A stretch of 64,000 nt of DNA from CAWKAV01 sp963847735 (GTDB lineage Bacteria; Desulfobacterota; Desulfuromonadia; Desulfuromonadales; BM103). Numbering within the stretch: the first letter of the stretch is position 1; each line of letters begins with the position of its first letter. Below, in pieces: positions 44,281 through 53,697 of the stretch. The translations under genes were made by a program, and so were the position numbers. The notes beneath the pieces are model-generated. The model saw nothing but the letters and a program-made list of their open reading frames with translations, was not told the origin of the DNA and searched no databases. The DNA lies in the NCBI GenBank assembly GCA_963847735.1, contig CAWKAV010000005.1, positions 133,959 through 197,958 of the forward strand, written 5' to 3'.

Positions 44281-45690
44281 ATGAAAAAAGTAGCAATCAT
44301 CGGCGCCGGAATCTCCGGTTTGAGTACCGCCTACGCGGTCGAGCGGCTTGCCGGCGAGGTCGGCCTGGAAGTCGAGGTCACGGTCTTTGAGCGCGAGCAG
44401 CGTACCGGCGGCAAGATCTGGAGCATCAAGGAGGAAGGCTATCTCTGCGAGTGGGGGCCAAACGGGTTTCTCGACAGCAAGCCGATGACCCTCGACCTGT
44501 GCGACCAGCTTGGTATCCGGGACCGCCTGGAACGGTCGAATGACAACGCCCGAAAACGGTTCATCTACAGTGGCGGCATTCTGAATCGCCTGCCGGAAAA
44601 CGGGCCGATGTTCCTGCAGTCGAAGCTGATCAGCTGGCCGGGCAAAATTCGCCTGGCCCAGGAGTTCTTCAAGCCGCAGCGCACCGATGGTGTTGACGAG
44701 ACCCTGGCTGATTTTGCCCGGCGCCGGCTTGGTGCCGAGGCCCTCGATAAATTGATCGGGCCGATGGTCTCGGGGATCTTCGCCGGAAACCCGGAGACCA
44801 TGAGCTTGAAGAGTTGTTTTCCGCGTATCCACGAGCTGGAACAGGAGTATGGCGGGCTGCTCAAGGCCATGATGAGGCTGGCCAAGCAGAAAAAAGCCGA
44901 GGCCAGGGCTGGCAAACAGGTGGCCAGCGCTGCTGGTCCAGGCGGCGTTCTGACCTCCTTCGTCGGCGGCATCCAGGAGCTGACGGATGCCACGGTGGAG
45001 TGTCTAAACGGCAAAGTACAAACCGACCAGGCTGTGACCGGCTTGAAATCAATTGCAGGCGGGTGGGAGTTGCGTCTGGCCGATGGCTCCAACTTCGATG
45101 CCGAGGTGGTGATCTCGGCGGCACCGGCTCATGTCCTCAAGGAGCTGACCTGGGCTTTGGATGGTGAATTGTCGAAACTCCTCGATGGTATTCCCTATGC
45201 ACCCATGAACGTGATCTGCTTTGGTTACGAGCAGGCCAAGATCGAGCGTGACCTGGACGGTTTCGGTTACCTGATCCCGAAAAAGGAAGGCTGTGAAATC
45301 CTTGGCACCTTGTGGGATTCAAGCATCTTCCCGGCCCGTGCACCGGAGGGCCACGTCCTGCTGCGTTCGATGATGGGCGGGGCGACCAATCCCGCAGCGA
45401 TCGATCTGAGTGATGCCGAGGTCCGGGCGCGCACCATGGCGGAGCTCAAGAAAATCATGGGAATCGCTGCCGAGCCTGATTTTGTCAGGATCTTCCGTCA
45501 TCAGCGGGCCATCCCACAGTACGTGGTTGGCCATGCCGCGCGACTTGCCGCCATCGAAGACCGGGCCAGGGCGCACGCCGGTCTGATCCTGACCGGCAAT
45601 GCGTTGTTCGGCATCGGGCTCAACGACTGTGTCAATGCGTCCAACAAGGCTGGCGAACGGGTCGTCTCCTGTTTACAGGCTATAGCCTGA
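44281..45690 (+). CDS. hemG: Protoporphyrinogen/coproporphyrinogen oxidase (HemY type)
   Basis: A 469-residue FAD enzyme starting at 44281 after CGGAGGAAATC. The dinucleotide-binding motif AIIGAGISGLSTAYAVER, FEREQRTGGKIWS, EWGPNGFLDSKPM, MVSGIFAGNPETMSLKSCFPRI and the end LTGNALFGIGLNDCVNASNKAGERV match HemY/PPOX. It oxidises protoporphyrinogen IX, or in the coproporphyrin route coproporphyrinogen III, with oxygen as acceptor. HemE, HemH and the AhbD-like gene lie 8 kb upstream. Substrate preference cannot be read from sequence. Confidence 0.93.
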   Translation: MKKVAIIGAGISGLSTAYAVERLAGEVGLEVEVTVFEREQRTGGKIWSIKEEGYLCEWGPNGFLDSKPMTLDLCDQLGIRDRLERSNDNARKRFIYSGGILNRLPENGPMFLQSKLISWPGKIRLAQEFFKPQRTDGVDETLADFARRRLGAEALDKLIGPMVSGIFAGNPETMSLKSCFPRIHELEQEYGGLLKAMMRLAKQKKAEARAGKQVASAAGPGGVLTSFVGGIQELTDATVECLNGKVQTDQAVTGLKSIAGGWELRLADGSNFDAEVVISAAPAHVLKELTWALDGELSKLLDGIPYAPMNVICFGYEQAKIERDLDGFGYLIPKKEGCEILGTLWDSSIFPARAPEGHVLLRSMMGGATNPAAIDLSDAEVRARTMAELKKIMGIAAEPDFVRIFRHQRAIPQYVVGHAARLAAIEDRARAHAGLILTGNALFGIGLNDCVNASNKAGERVVSCLQAIA

Positions 45691-45742
45691 CCTACGATTG
45701 AGCAGCTTTGGAGAAGTCTGTTCAAGGGATCTCCGCATCTCA

Positions 45743-45767
45743 CACTCTTGGAACACTTCCAAGAGTG
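45743..45767. terminator. Perfect inverted repeat between convergent genes
   Basis: CACTCTTGGAA and TTCCAAGAGTG form an 11-bp stem with a 3-base loop between the ends of hemG and the YchJ gene. No T run, so terminator function is probable only by position. Confidence 0.55.
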
Positions 45768-45799
45768 CCCTAATGCTACCGATCGATCAGTCGTAACTT

Positions 45800-46282
45800 C
45801 TATTTCCCGCAGCACTTCTTGAACTTGAGTTCGCTGCCGCAACCGCATGGATCGTTACGACCGATCTTGTTGACGGTGAGTGGTTTCGGCTTAACCATTG
45901 TGCCCTCGGTGAACAGCCAGCGTCCTCTCTTTTTCTTGAAATGGCCGCGCTCATGGTGGCTGCGCAAACCCTCCTTGTCGCGAAAGCGGGCGACAAAGGT
46001 TACTTCGCCCTGCTCGTCTTTAACTCCACCCTGCGAGGTCTCAAGGATTTCGAGGCCATGCCATTCGGATTCCTCGGCCCAGCTTTTGGTGCCCTCGTGG
46101 TCGTAACCCTGGCGATAGTTGGGATGGGTGCTGTTAAAGAGAAAGTCGACCTCGGCCTTGACGTGGGCCGTGTAGCGCGCCCGCATCAGTTGCTGTGCGG
46201 TTTCGGCCAACTTTTTGCCTCTGACAATCGGTTCACAGCAGGCGGCGTAATCACTGCCGCTGCCGCAAGGACAGCCGTTCAT
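45800..46282 (-). CDS. YchJ-like SEC-C motif protein
   Basis: A 160-residue protein with SEC-C zinc motifs at both ends: CPCGSGSDYAACCEP at the N terminus and GRNDPCGCGSELKFKKCCGK at the C terminus. The central part (RARYTAHVKAEVDFLFNSTHPNYR, WHGLEILETSQGGVKDEQGEVTFVARF) is the NTF2-like YchJ domain. Proteins of this UPF0225 group have no established function. The C-terminal SEC-C resembles that of SecA and may bind zinc and protein partners. Confidence 0.88.
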   Translation of the reverse strand: MNGCPCGSGSDYAACCEPIVRGKKLAETAQQLMRARYTAHVKAEVDFLFNSTHPNYRQGYDHEGTKSWAEESEWHGLEILETSQGGVKDEQGEVTFVARFRDKEGLRSHHERGHFKKKRGRWLFTEGTMVKPKPLTVNKIGRNDPCGCGSELKFKKCCGK

Positions 46283-46366
46283 GGCGAGTTCTCCTTCTCG
46301 GCCGGCAGAGCTGTTGCAACAGGCTGCCGTAATATCTGAAATGCAAAAATCACTCTCTGGTATCCA

Positions 46367-48863
46367 TCACTCTCTGTCCTCATCCCTTTCCGGGCCTAAG
46401 GGCTTGGTCAGGACGATCAGCTGCGGCAGCAGGGTCAGGGCGGCCAGCAGGGCAACCACCATTGCCAGTCCGGTCAGTAATCCGAAATAGACGCTCGGCA
46501 TGAAGTTGGAGAGAACCAGGACCGAAAAGCCGATAATGATGGCAATCGATGTGTAGTACATGGCGTAGCCGATGCTGGAATGACAACGATGCATCGCCGC
46601 CAGGTAGTTGCCGTCGAACTCATACTCGCGCCTGAAGCGGTGAATGTAATGAATGGTGTCGTCGACGGCGATGCCGACGCTGATGGCGGCGATGGTGATG
46701 GTCATCATGTCGAGAGGGATGCCAACCATTCCCATGAAACCCAGCACGGTGCCGACCGACAGCAGGTTCGGAAAGATGGCGATACAGGCGATCTTCAATG
46801 AGCGGAACAGGATCAGGAACATCACCATCAGGGCCGCTATCACTGCGCCCAGGGTCTGGACCTGTGAAGAGAACAGGCTCTGCAGCATGTTGTTGTACAA
46901 AAGCAGCAGTCCGGCCAGGTGCACCTGCTCCGGCGCAAAGCCGAACTTCTCCGTCATGTCGCGGCGGATGGTCTGCAGCAGCTCGTTGCGCCGCAGGCTC
47001 TCCTCCGAATCCCGCACCCTGATCGCAAAACGCACCTGGCTGTGCTCCACGGAGACGTAGGGGCTGAGGATGATCCGGCGGTAGGCCTCCGGAAGCTCGT
47101 TGTAGACCAGGGCCAGCTGGAAGTTGTCGAGATCCTGTCCCTCGTTGAGCCGGCGTCCGACCTTGAGCATGGTCCCAACCGAGAGCACCTTGCCCGTTTC
47201 GGGAAGGGCATCGAGATAGTCGTGAACCGCCTCGACCCGTGCCATCCTCCGGGCGGTGAACCAGTACTGGGCCTGGGTTTTTTCGGTCTCAAATGCCGCA
47301 TCGAGCTCAGCGAAGAAGCCTTCCGGTTCGGCGGCGGAGTCCCCGGCGGCGGGGACCTCTTCCTGCTCAAAATCGATCACAATCTGTAGCGGCGTTGTGC
47401 CGCCGAGCTGTTCATCAATCACCATCATGCCCTGGTACAGCTCCGTCGACTCCCTGAAATAGTCGATGAAGCTGTTTTCCACCACGCAGCCGCGCGGAAC
47501 CGACGGCACTCAAAAGCAACAGCAGGGTGCTCAGCAGCATGACGAGCCTGCCATGCCGCTCGGTGAACCGGCTCAGGATGCTGGTGAAGGAAAACTCCAG
47601 GGAGCAGAGGATGGGAAGCTGTTGCGGCAGCAGCATCAGCAGGGCTGGAAAGAGCAGGAAGGTCAACAACAGCGACACGGCGATGCCGGCGCTCATCATC
47701 CAGCCGAAGTTGATGACCGGCAGGATGTTGCACAGGATCAGGGAGCCGAAGCCGGCCACCGTGGTGAGCACGGCGAAACTGCAGGGCTTGATCATGGACA
47801 GGACGGTCTCCCGGACCAGCTGGCGCTGGTCGGCGCCGGGGCTCATGCAGATCAGCTCCCGGTAGCGGACGATGAGATGGATCACTATCGACATGGTGAT
47901 GATCAGCTGCAGGGAGATGAAGTTGGAGGAGATAACTGTGACCTCCCAGCCGAACATGCCGAGCAGTCCGCAGGTGACCACGACCGAAAGGGTGCTGCAC
48001 AGCAACGGCAGCAGGACCCATTGCAGCTGTCTGAAGACCAGCCACAGGGTCAGCGCCAGCAGGCAGACGACGCTGATGCCAAAAATTTTCAAATCGGTCT
48101 TGATAAAGGTGATCAGGTCGTCGGCGATCATGCTGACCCCGCCGAGGAACAGATCGGCCGAGCCGCGGTAGCCTTTCATGATGGCGCGGATTTCGGTGAT
48201 GTTGCGGTGTTGGCTGGCCCGCATCGCATCGCGATGGGCCTTGAAACGTGACTGGACATCGTCGAGTTCGGCGCTGTCCGCTGCCGACAGCCCTCCTGTT
48301 TCAGCTTGATTCTGCAAGGTGCTGCGACGCTCGCGCAGTTCGTTGAACAGGGTGTCGTCGGGTAGGTTGACCTGCAGGGCGGTGGTACGCAGGTCCGGGC
48401 TGACCAGCAGGTTGCTATAGATGGGGCTGTTCTGGAACTCGTTGCGGGCCAGTTCCCTGTCGACCGTGGCAGATTCGAGGGTCTGAACATCGTCGACCAG
48501 ATCCTTGATCGGCCGCGGCGGACTTTCCAGCAGGGGTACGTCGAGGATCGAGACGACCGATTCGACCCCTTCGAGGGCCACGAGCTCAGCGCGCAGGCGT
48601 GCCAGGTCGGCCAGCACCGCATCCGAGAAGAGGTCGCCGTGCGGGCTGTAGGAGATGATCAGGAAGTCCGAGTTGCCGTAGCGGGCGTTGATCAGGCGGG
48701 TGAAGTTCAGATCCTTGTCGTGCTCGAGCATCAGTGTTTCGGCCGAGGCGTCGATCTCAAGTTTACGCGCTTCATACCCAAGGACAGCGACCACCAGCAG
48801 GATCGCCAGCAGGAAGGTCTTCGGATAGGCGAGCAGGAGCCTGTCGTAGAAGAGTCTCAGCAT
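46367..48863 (-). CDS. HAE3-type RND permease, one frameshift
   Basis: The ATG at 48863 starts MLRLFYDRLLLAYPKTFLLAILL. The two reading frames together encode about 830 residues: a membrane helix, a large periplasmic domain, five helices (KTDLKIFGISVVCLLALTLWLVF onward), a second such unit (FRESTELYQGMMVIDEQLGGTTPLQIVIDF...) and closing helices. The frame changes near 47490, inside RGVVENSFIDYF. This 6+6 layout, without an adaptor gene, is the hydrophobe/amphiphile efflux-3 family, which moves lipids or hopanoids. Its start shares one base with the mlaC stop (TAATG), so it is one transcript with mlaA-mlaC. The break may be an error. Confidence 0.83.
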
Positions 48864-49483
48864 TACTTCGACAGGGCCCCTTCCTTGCCGGGTTCGGCAA
48901 CGGCAAAGGCGCCGCGGGTCTTGAGCTTTTCAAGCAGGTCGTCGATGCTGCCCTCGCTGAGGACACCGTCGAACTGGGAGCGATAGGTCTGGATGACGCT
49001 CACTCCGCCGATCTCCACATCGTAAATCTTCCAACCTTGCGGAGAGCGGTAGAATTTGTAGAACATGCCGATGCGGCTGTCTCCGGAAATCAGGGTTGTC
49101 GACACATGGACCATTTTCCCTTCGGTCTGTGGCTCCCCGTACAGAATCTCCTCGTTGCTGTAGATGTTGAGCTTGTCGAGGTAGGACTCCTGCAGGCGCT
49201 TGATGAAGAGCTCCGAGAACGTCGCCTGTTGTTGCGGGCTCAGGGTGGGCCAGTACTTTTTGCCCAGGCTCAGCTTGGCCATGGTCTGGTAATCGAAGAT
49301 TGGCGAGACAATTTCGATGATGCGCTCGTCCCGGCTCGCTTTGTCGCCGGTCTTGTCATGCAGCAGCAGAACCACGGTATCTATCCTGGTCTTGAGCAGC
49401 TCCAGCACCTCGCCCGTCTCGTCAGCACGGATTGGCGCGGCGCAAAGGAACACACAAATAATTGCCGAAAATATGTATCGCAT
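48863..49483 (-). CDS. mlaC: MlaC/Ttg2D-like periplasmic phospholipid carrier
   Basis: A 206-residue protein with a signal peptide (residues 1-20, cleavage after IRA). IDTVVLLLHDKT, IVSPIFDYQTMAKLSLGKKYWPTLSPQQQATFSELFIKRLQESYLDKL and VSTTLISGDSRIGMFYKFYRSPQGWKIYDVEIGGVSVIQTYRSQF match the MlaC/Ttg2D family, which carries phospholipids across the periplasm. It lies two bases after mlaA and overlaps the RND gene, unlike the standard mlaFEDCB order. Confidence 0.9.
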   Translation of the reverse strand: MRYIFSAIICVFLCAAPIRADETGEVLELLKTRIDTVVLLLHDKTGDKASRDERIIEIVSPIFDYQTMAKLSLGKKYWPTLSPQQQATFSELFIKRLQESYLDKLNIYSNEEILYGEPQTEGKMVHVSTTLISGDSRIGMFYKFYRSPQGWKIYDVEIGGVSVIQTYRSQFDGVLSEGSIDDLLEKLKTRGAFAVAEPGKEGALSK

Positions 49484-49485
49484 AG

Positions 49486-50292
49486 CTACTCCTTGATCTC
49501 TTGATCCCTGTGCTGCTCGTAGCCGTCTCTGAGAAAAGTATAGAGGTCTACGGCATCTTTTTTGAGACTTTCGTATTCCCCGAGGTGCAGGGAGGTGTTG
49601 TTGACCTGGTCGTATACGTGTACCGCCAGCCTGGTTTCAAAGCCCTCGATGTAGTTGACCGGGTCGAGGTAATAATCAGGCAGGAGGCCAACGGTGTCGC
49701 GCAGGTTTGAGGGCCCCAGCAGAGGCAGCACGATGTGAAAGCCGCTGCCGACTCCGTAGTGGCCGAGGGTCTGGCCGAAATCCTCCGGGTAGGCCTGCAA
49801 AGCAAAATCCTTGGCGGCCGGGTCGCCAAAACCGAGCACGCCGATCGTCGAGTTGAGAGCGAAGCGCGCCAGCTCGGTGCCAGCCCGCTGCAGTTTGAGT
49901 TGCAGCAGGTTGTTGGCAAAGCGCACCGGCATCAGCAGGTTGCGGAAAAAGCGGCCCACCGCCAGTCGCGCACTTTCGGGAACCACTGCACTATACCCCT
50001 GGGATACCGGCTTGAACAACCAGAAATAGACCCTGTCGTTGACCTGGGTCATCACCCGATTGTAACCGCTCAGCGGGTCGATGACCGGTTTTGCGCTCGC
50101 CGCTTCGAACTCGGATTCAAGCGCGAATTCGTTGTCCTGCACCGCTGAAACAGGAGTCTCCTGTCGAGCTGTGTCAGCAGCAGACTCATAGGCAACCGCC
50201 GGATGTACTCCGCAGACCCCCGAAAAAACGACCAGGGCGACGACGAGGGTCATGGACCATCCAGAACAAGCTTTCCAGGAAATTCTCTGCAT
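49486..50292 (-). CDS. mlaA: MlaA/VacJ-like protein without clear lipobox
   Basis: The ATG at 50292 gives 268 residues. Motifs DPLSGYNRVMTQVNDRVYFWLFKPVSQGY, RFFRNLLMPVRFANNLLQ, DFGQTLGHYGVGSGFHIVLPLLGPSNLRDTVGLLPDYYLDPV are the MlaA/VacJ signature. MlaA removes phospholipids from the outer leaflet of the outer membrane. Usual homologues are lipoproteins; here the leader ends HPAVA and the only nearby Cys (SGVCG) does not form a canonical lipobox. It may be secreted or anchored by its own hydrophobic segments. Confidence 0.9.
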   Translation of the reverse strand: MQRISWKACSGWSMTLVVALVVFSGVCGVHPAVAYESAADTARQETPVSAVQDNEFALESEFEAASAKPVIDPLSGYNRVMTQVNDRVYFWLFKPVSQGYSAVVPESARLAVGRFFRNLLMPVRFANNLLQLKLQRAGTELARFALNSTIGVLGFGDPAAKDFALQAYPEDFGQTLGHYGVGSGFHIVLPLLGPSNLRDTVGLLPDYYLDPVNYIEGFETRLAVHVYDQVNNTSLHLGEYESLKKDAVDLYTFLRDGYEQHRDQEIKE

Positions 50293-50495
50293 GGGCACGT
50301 CTTCATTTGGCAAGAATATCTCCGATCGAAACAGGCCTTTGCAACGGGGCGAAGGTCACGACGCTGACTTGCGATCATTATCGTCGTATCATTGTAGCAG
50401 ATATGCTTATCGGAGTCTTTTGCGAGGGAGTTAATATTATAATCCTCTGGCCCGGTGGTCCTGGTCAAACCCACCAATCAAAACCAGCTCTTACA

Positions 50496-52157
50496 CTACA
50501 GCGGCAGGGAGAAGCAAAAACGCGTACCCCCCCCAGGGGAGCTCTCGACCCAGATCTCCCCGCCGTGGGCTTCGACGATATTCTTCACCAGGTAGAGCCC
50601 GATACCGAGGCCTTTGGTCGCGGTGTCCGAAGAGTCGACACGGTAGAACTTTTCAAAGATATTTTTCTGTTGTTCGGCATTCATGCCGATCCCCTGGTCA
50701 GCCACTGTTACCTGGCACCGGTCATCTCCCGCTTCACCGCGGATGCTGATTTCTCCTCCTTGCGGCGAGAATTTGACGGCGTTGCCGATCAGGTTCTCGA
50801 AGATCTGAACCAGCTTGCCGCGGTCCGCGAGCACCGTAAGCTGTTGATCAGGAAATGAGAGGGTGAAGCGACACCGGGAAGTTTCCTGTTCAAATCCCTG
50901 CACGACCTGTCTGGCTACTTCGAAAACGTTGACGGCGGAGGGCTCAAGGCAGACCATGCGGCCGGACTCGATTCGACTCATGTCGAGCAGCTCTTCGACA
51001 ATTTTTTCCAGAATGTGGCATTTTTCGTGAATATAGGAGAGGTACTCGCGCCGTTCCTCGATGCTGAAATGGTCGTTTTCCAGAAGCAGCTCCGAGTATC
51101 CCAGGATCACCGCCAGAGGAGTGCGCAGTTCATGCGAGGCCGTGGCAATGAATTCACTCTTGCTGCGGTCGTTGTCGACGAGCCTCTTTTCCATCTGCTT
51201 GCGTTCGGTGATGTTGCTGGCGCTGCCGCGATAACCTGTGAAGTTGCCATCCTTGTCGTACACCGGCACACCGCTGGCGCTGCAATAAGCGACCCGGCCG
51301 TCGCTGAGTTTGAGCGGGTACACAAAATTTTTGAATGGTCTCCTTGCCAGCAGATCTGCCTGGTGGGCTGTCCAGAGGCCGACAGCCTGACTGGTGTCGG
51401 CAATCTCCGAACGCTGCTTGCCGATGACGTCAACGATGCGGTGTCCCATGAGATTTTCGAAACGTTCAGAAACAAAGGTGAAGCGCAGATCCTGATCCAT
51501 TTCCCAGAACCAGTCGGACGCCGATTCGGCAAAATCCCGCAACCGGTCGACGGCAATTTTCAGGGCAATCTCAGCCTGGTGTCGGCGTTCCTCGCGAACC
51601 AGCAGGAGCCCGACCAGAAAAATGCCGAAGAAAATGGCCGCACTGTAAGGCACCGCGACTGACTTGAGCAGCGCCCAGCCGGTCTGCAGATCCTCATAGA
51701 GCAGGAAGCCGGGCAGGATGAAGATTGTTGCTGCCAACGCACCGCAGGCTCCTTTCCACGCACTGTCTTTTGCACCGAGAAACTTGCGTAGCCCGACCCC
51801 TGCCAGTGCGGCCAGACCGACCCCGACCGAACCGGCGAGGACACCGGCCCCGCCCAGATGGATGCGTTTGGCGATGGTGATAATGGCGCTGATAAGGGCC
51901 GACAGGGGGCCACCGAACACTCCGCTTAAAGCGACGATGGCGTTTCTCTGGTCAACGATCACCCCCTCGGCGACAGGGATTTTGACGTACATGCAGGCGA
52001 CGGCGAAGAGACCGAAAAATACCCCGAAAATGATGCCCTGTCCGAATCGGGACACGTTTTTGGAACGTTCGATCAGTACGCCATAGGCGGCGACCATGAC
52101 AATGAAAATTGCCAGGTTGTTGAAAAGTCCAAGGAATAAGGATGTTCCAGAAATCAT
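50496..52157 (-). CDS. LytS-type membrane histidine kinase with PAS domain
   Basis: A 553-residue kinase. Residues 1-200 form a 5TM LytS-YhcK sensor (GVIVDQRNAIVALSGVFGGPLSALISAIITIAKRIHLGGAG). A PAS domain (about 205-320) follows, then HisKA with ATASHELRTPLAVILGYSELLL and HATPase with NLIGNAVKFSPQGG, DQGIGMNAEQQ and GLGIGLYLVKNIVEAHGG. Such sensors detect murein- or lipid-related envelope signals. It sits between the two oppositely oriented Mla groups. No response regulator is adjacent. Confidence 0.88.
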   Translation of the reverse strand: MISGTSLFLGLFNNLAIFIVMVAAYGVLIERSKNVSRFGQGIIFGVFFGLFAVACMYVKIPVAEGVIVDQRNAIVALSGVFGGPLSALISAIITIAKRIHLGGAGVLAGSVGVGLAALAGVGLRKFLGAKDSAWKGACGALAATIFILPGFLLYEDLQTGWALLKSVAVPYSAAIFFGIFLVGLLLVREERRHQAEIALKIAVDRLRDFAESASDWFWEMDQDLRFTFVSERFENLMGHRIVDVIGKQRSEIADTSQAVGLWTAHQADLLARRPFKNFVYPLKLSDGRVAYCSASGVPVYDKDGNFTGYRGSASNITERKQMEKRLVDNDRSKSEFIATASHELRTPLAVILGYSELLLENDHFSIEERREYLSYIHEKCHILEKIVEELLDMSRIESGRMVCLEPSAVNVFEVARQVVQGFEQETSRCRFTLSFPDQQLTVLADRGKLVQIFENLIGNAVKFSPQGGEISIRGEAGDDRCQVTVADQGIGMNAEQQKNIFEKFYRVDSSDTATKGLGIGLYLVKNIVEAHGGEIWVESSPGGGTRFCFSLPL

Positions 52158-52544
52158 GGCATGGTCTCATTCTCTCGTTCGAAAGGCCAACCGCCAGGCC
52201 ATCGCACAAACGACGCTTATGCAGCAAAAGAAACCGGCCCATAAAAAATATGATTTTTTCATTTTAAATTAAGGTCGTCGCAAAGAGCAATGCTGTTGTG
52301 GGCATTGATTCCGGTGGAACAGCAGCAGCCGACTGACAGAATGGCAAAAAAAGGGCTTTTTGGTGCAACTGGACCGTGATCTTCACAGATAAGTGCCGGG
52401 CTTCTGGGACTTGAGCATTCTTCTGGTATATTTTATTGACGCAATCGTGACAATTTTCAGCCGCTTTACTTGCTATGTGCAGAGGGTTTGACAACCGGAA
52501 TCCGGATATATCAGGATTTTAAACAACTGGAGAAAAGGATAGTC
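52158..52544. other. Intergenic region upstream of mlaE
   Basis: About 390 bases separating the LytS-type kinase from mlaE. AT-rich near 52240-52270. TTGACA-like hexamers occur (52432, 52486) without a well-spaced -10. I see no gene or strong structure. Confidence 0.5.
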
Positions 52545-53693
52545 ATGTCCACCACAGGCGATGACCGCTTGCCGGACTGGCAGCTGGAAAAGCTGCGCTG
52601 CGCAGACGACGTGTTGGAGCTCGTCTTTGCCGGCGATTGGTGCCTTGACCGGACCCTGCCTCCCGCACAATCCCTGGCTGCGGACCTGGACTTGGGGGTG
52701 CATCACCTGTCCTGCCATGCCCCGAAACTGGGCAGATGGGATTCCGGCCTGCTAGCTTTTCTCGCCAGTCTTTTCAAGCTTTGTATGGAGCGCGGCATCA
52801 CGGTTGATTGCGGCGGCTTGCCGACGGGTGTCCAGCGGCTGTTGACCATGTCCTTTGCCGTCCCCGAGCAACGGTTGGTGGAGCGACGTGACAGCAGGGA
52901 GTCCCTGCTGTCGCGGGTGGGGGTTGCCACCGTCGACTTCTGCAGCGGCTTCCCGGAGATGCTGCGTTTCCTGGGTGAGATCACCCTGTCCCTGGGCCGA
53001 CTGTTGACCGGCCGTGCGCAATTCCGGCAAAGCGATTTCTGGCTGGAAGTGGAGGAGGTCGGGCCACGGGCTCTGGGTATCGTCTCAGTTATCAGCTTCC
53101 TGGTCGGACTGATCCTCGCCTATCTCGGCGCCGACCAGTTGCGTCTGGTGGGGGCGCAGACCTTTATCGCCGACCTGGTGGCCATCGGCATGGTCCGCGA
53201 AGTGGGGGCGTTGATGACAGGGATCATCATTGCCGGCCGCACCGGCGCGGCGTTTGCTGCGCAACTCGGCACCATGCAGGTCAACGAGGAGATTGACGCC
53301 TTCCGGACTCTGGGAATTTCAGCGGTTGATTTCCTGGTGCTGCCGCGCATGCTGGCGCTGATGATCATGGTGCCACTTTTAACGCTTTACGCCTCCTTTG
53401 TCGGCATACTGGCCGGACTGCTGGTTTCGGTCTTTATCTTCGATATCGGCTTTTTCGAGTATTACAGCGAAACCCTGCGGGCGCTCGAAATCAAACACTT
53501 TGCGGTCGGACTTTCCAAGGGCAGCGTCTACGGAGCCATGGTCGCCTTTGCCGGCTGCCTGCGCGGCATGCAGTGCGGTCGCAGTGCCGAGGCGGTTGGT
53601 GAAGCGGCGACTTCGGCGGTGGTGACCGGCATTCTGCTCATCACCATTATGGCTTCACTGATGACCATCCTGTTTTACCGGCTGGGGATATGA
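52545..53693 (+). CDS. mlaE: MlaE-like ABC permease with N-terminal STAS-like part
   Basis: The ATG at 52545 follows AGAAAAGGA and gives 382 residues. The first ~115 residues (WQLEKLRCADDVLELVFAGDWCL, VDCGGLPTGVQRLLTM) resemble a STAS domain, the role MlaB plays as a separate protein in E. coli. The permease part has QVFG-equivalent AQTFIADLVAIGMVREVGALMTGIIIAGRTGAAFAAQLGTMQVNEEIDAFRTLG, the MlaE signature with its EIDAL-type motif. Forms the membrane part of an ABC transporter for phospholipids with MlaF and MlaD. Confidence 0.9.
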   Translation: MSTTGDDRLPDWQLEKLRCADDVLELVFAGDWCLDRTLPPAQSLAADLDLGVHHLSCHAPKLGRWDSGLLAFLASLFKLCMERGITVDCGGLPTGVQRLLTMSFAVPEQRLVERRDSRESLLSRVGVATVDFCSGFPEMLRFLGEITLSLGRLLTGRAQFRQSDFWLEVEEVGPRALGIVSVISFLVGLILAYLGADQLRLVGAQTFIADLVAIGMVREVGALMTGIIIAGRTGAAFAAQLGTMQVNEEIDAFRTLGISAVDFLVLPRMLALMIMVPLLTLYASFVGILAGLLVSVFIFDIGFFEYYSETLRALEIKHFAVGLSKGSVYGAMVAFAGCLRGMQCGRSAEAVGEAATSAVVTGILLITIMASLMTILFYRLGI

Positions 53694-53697
53694 CGTA

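Noticed and set aside
47466..48251. 261-codon glutamine-rich plus-strand frame
   Set aside because: Antisense to the RND permease; composition is what reverse-complemented leucine and valine codons give.
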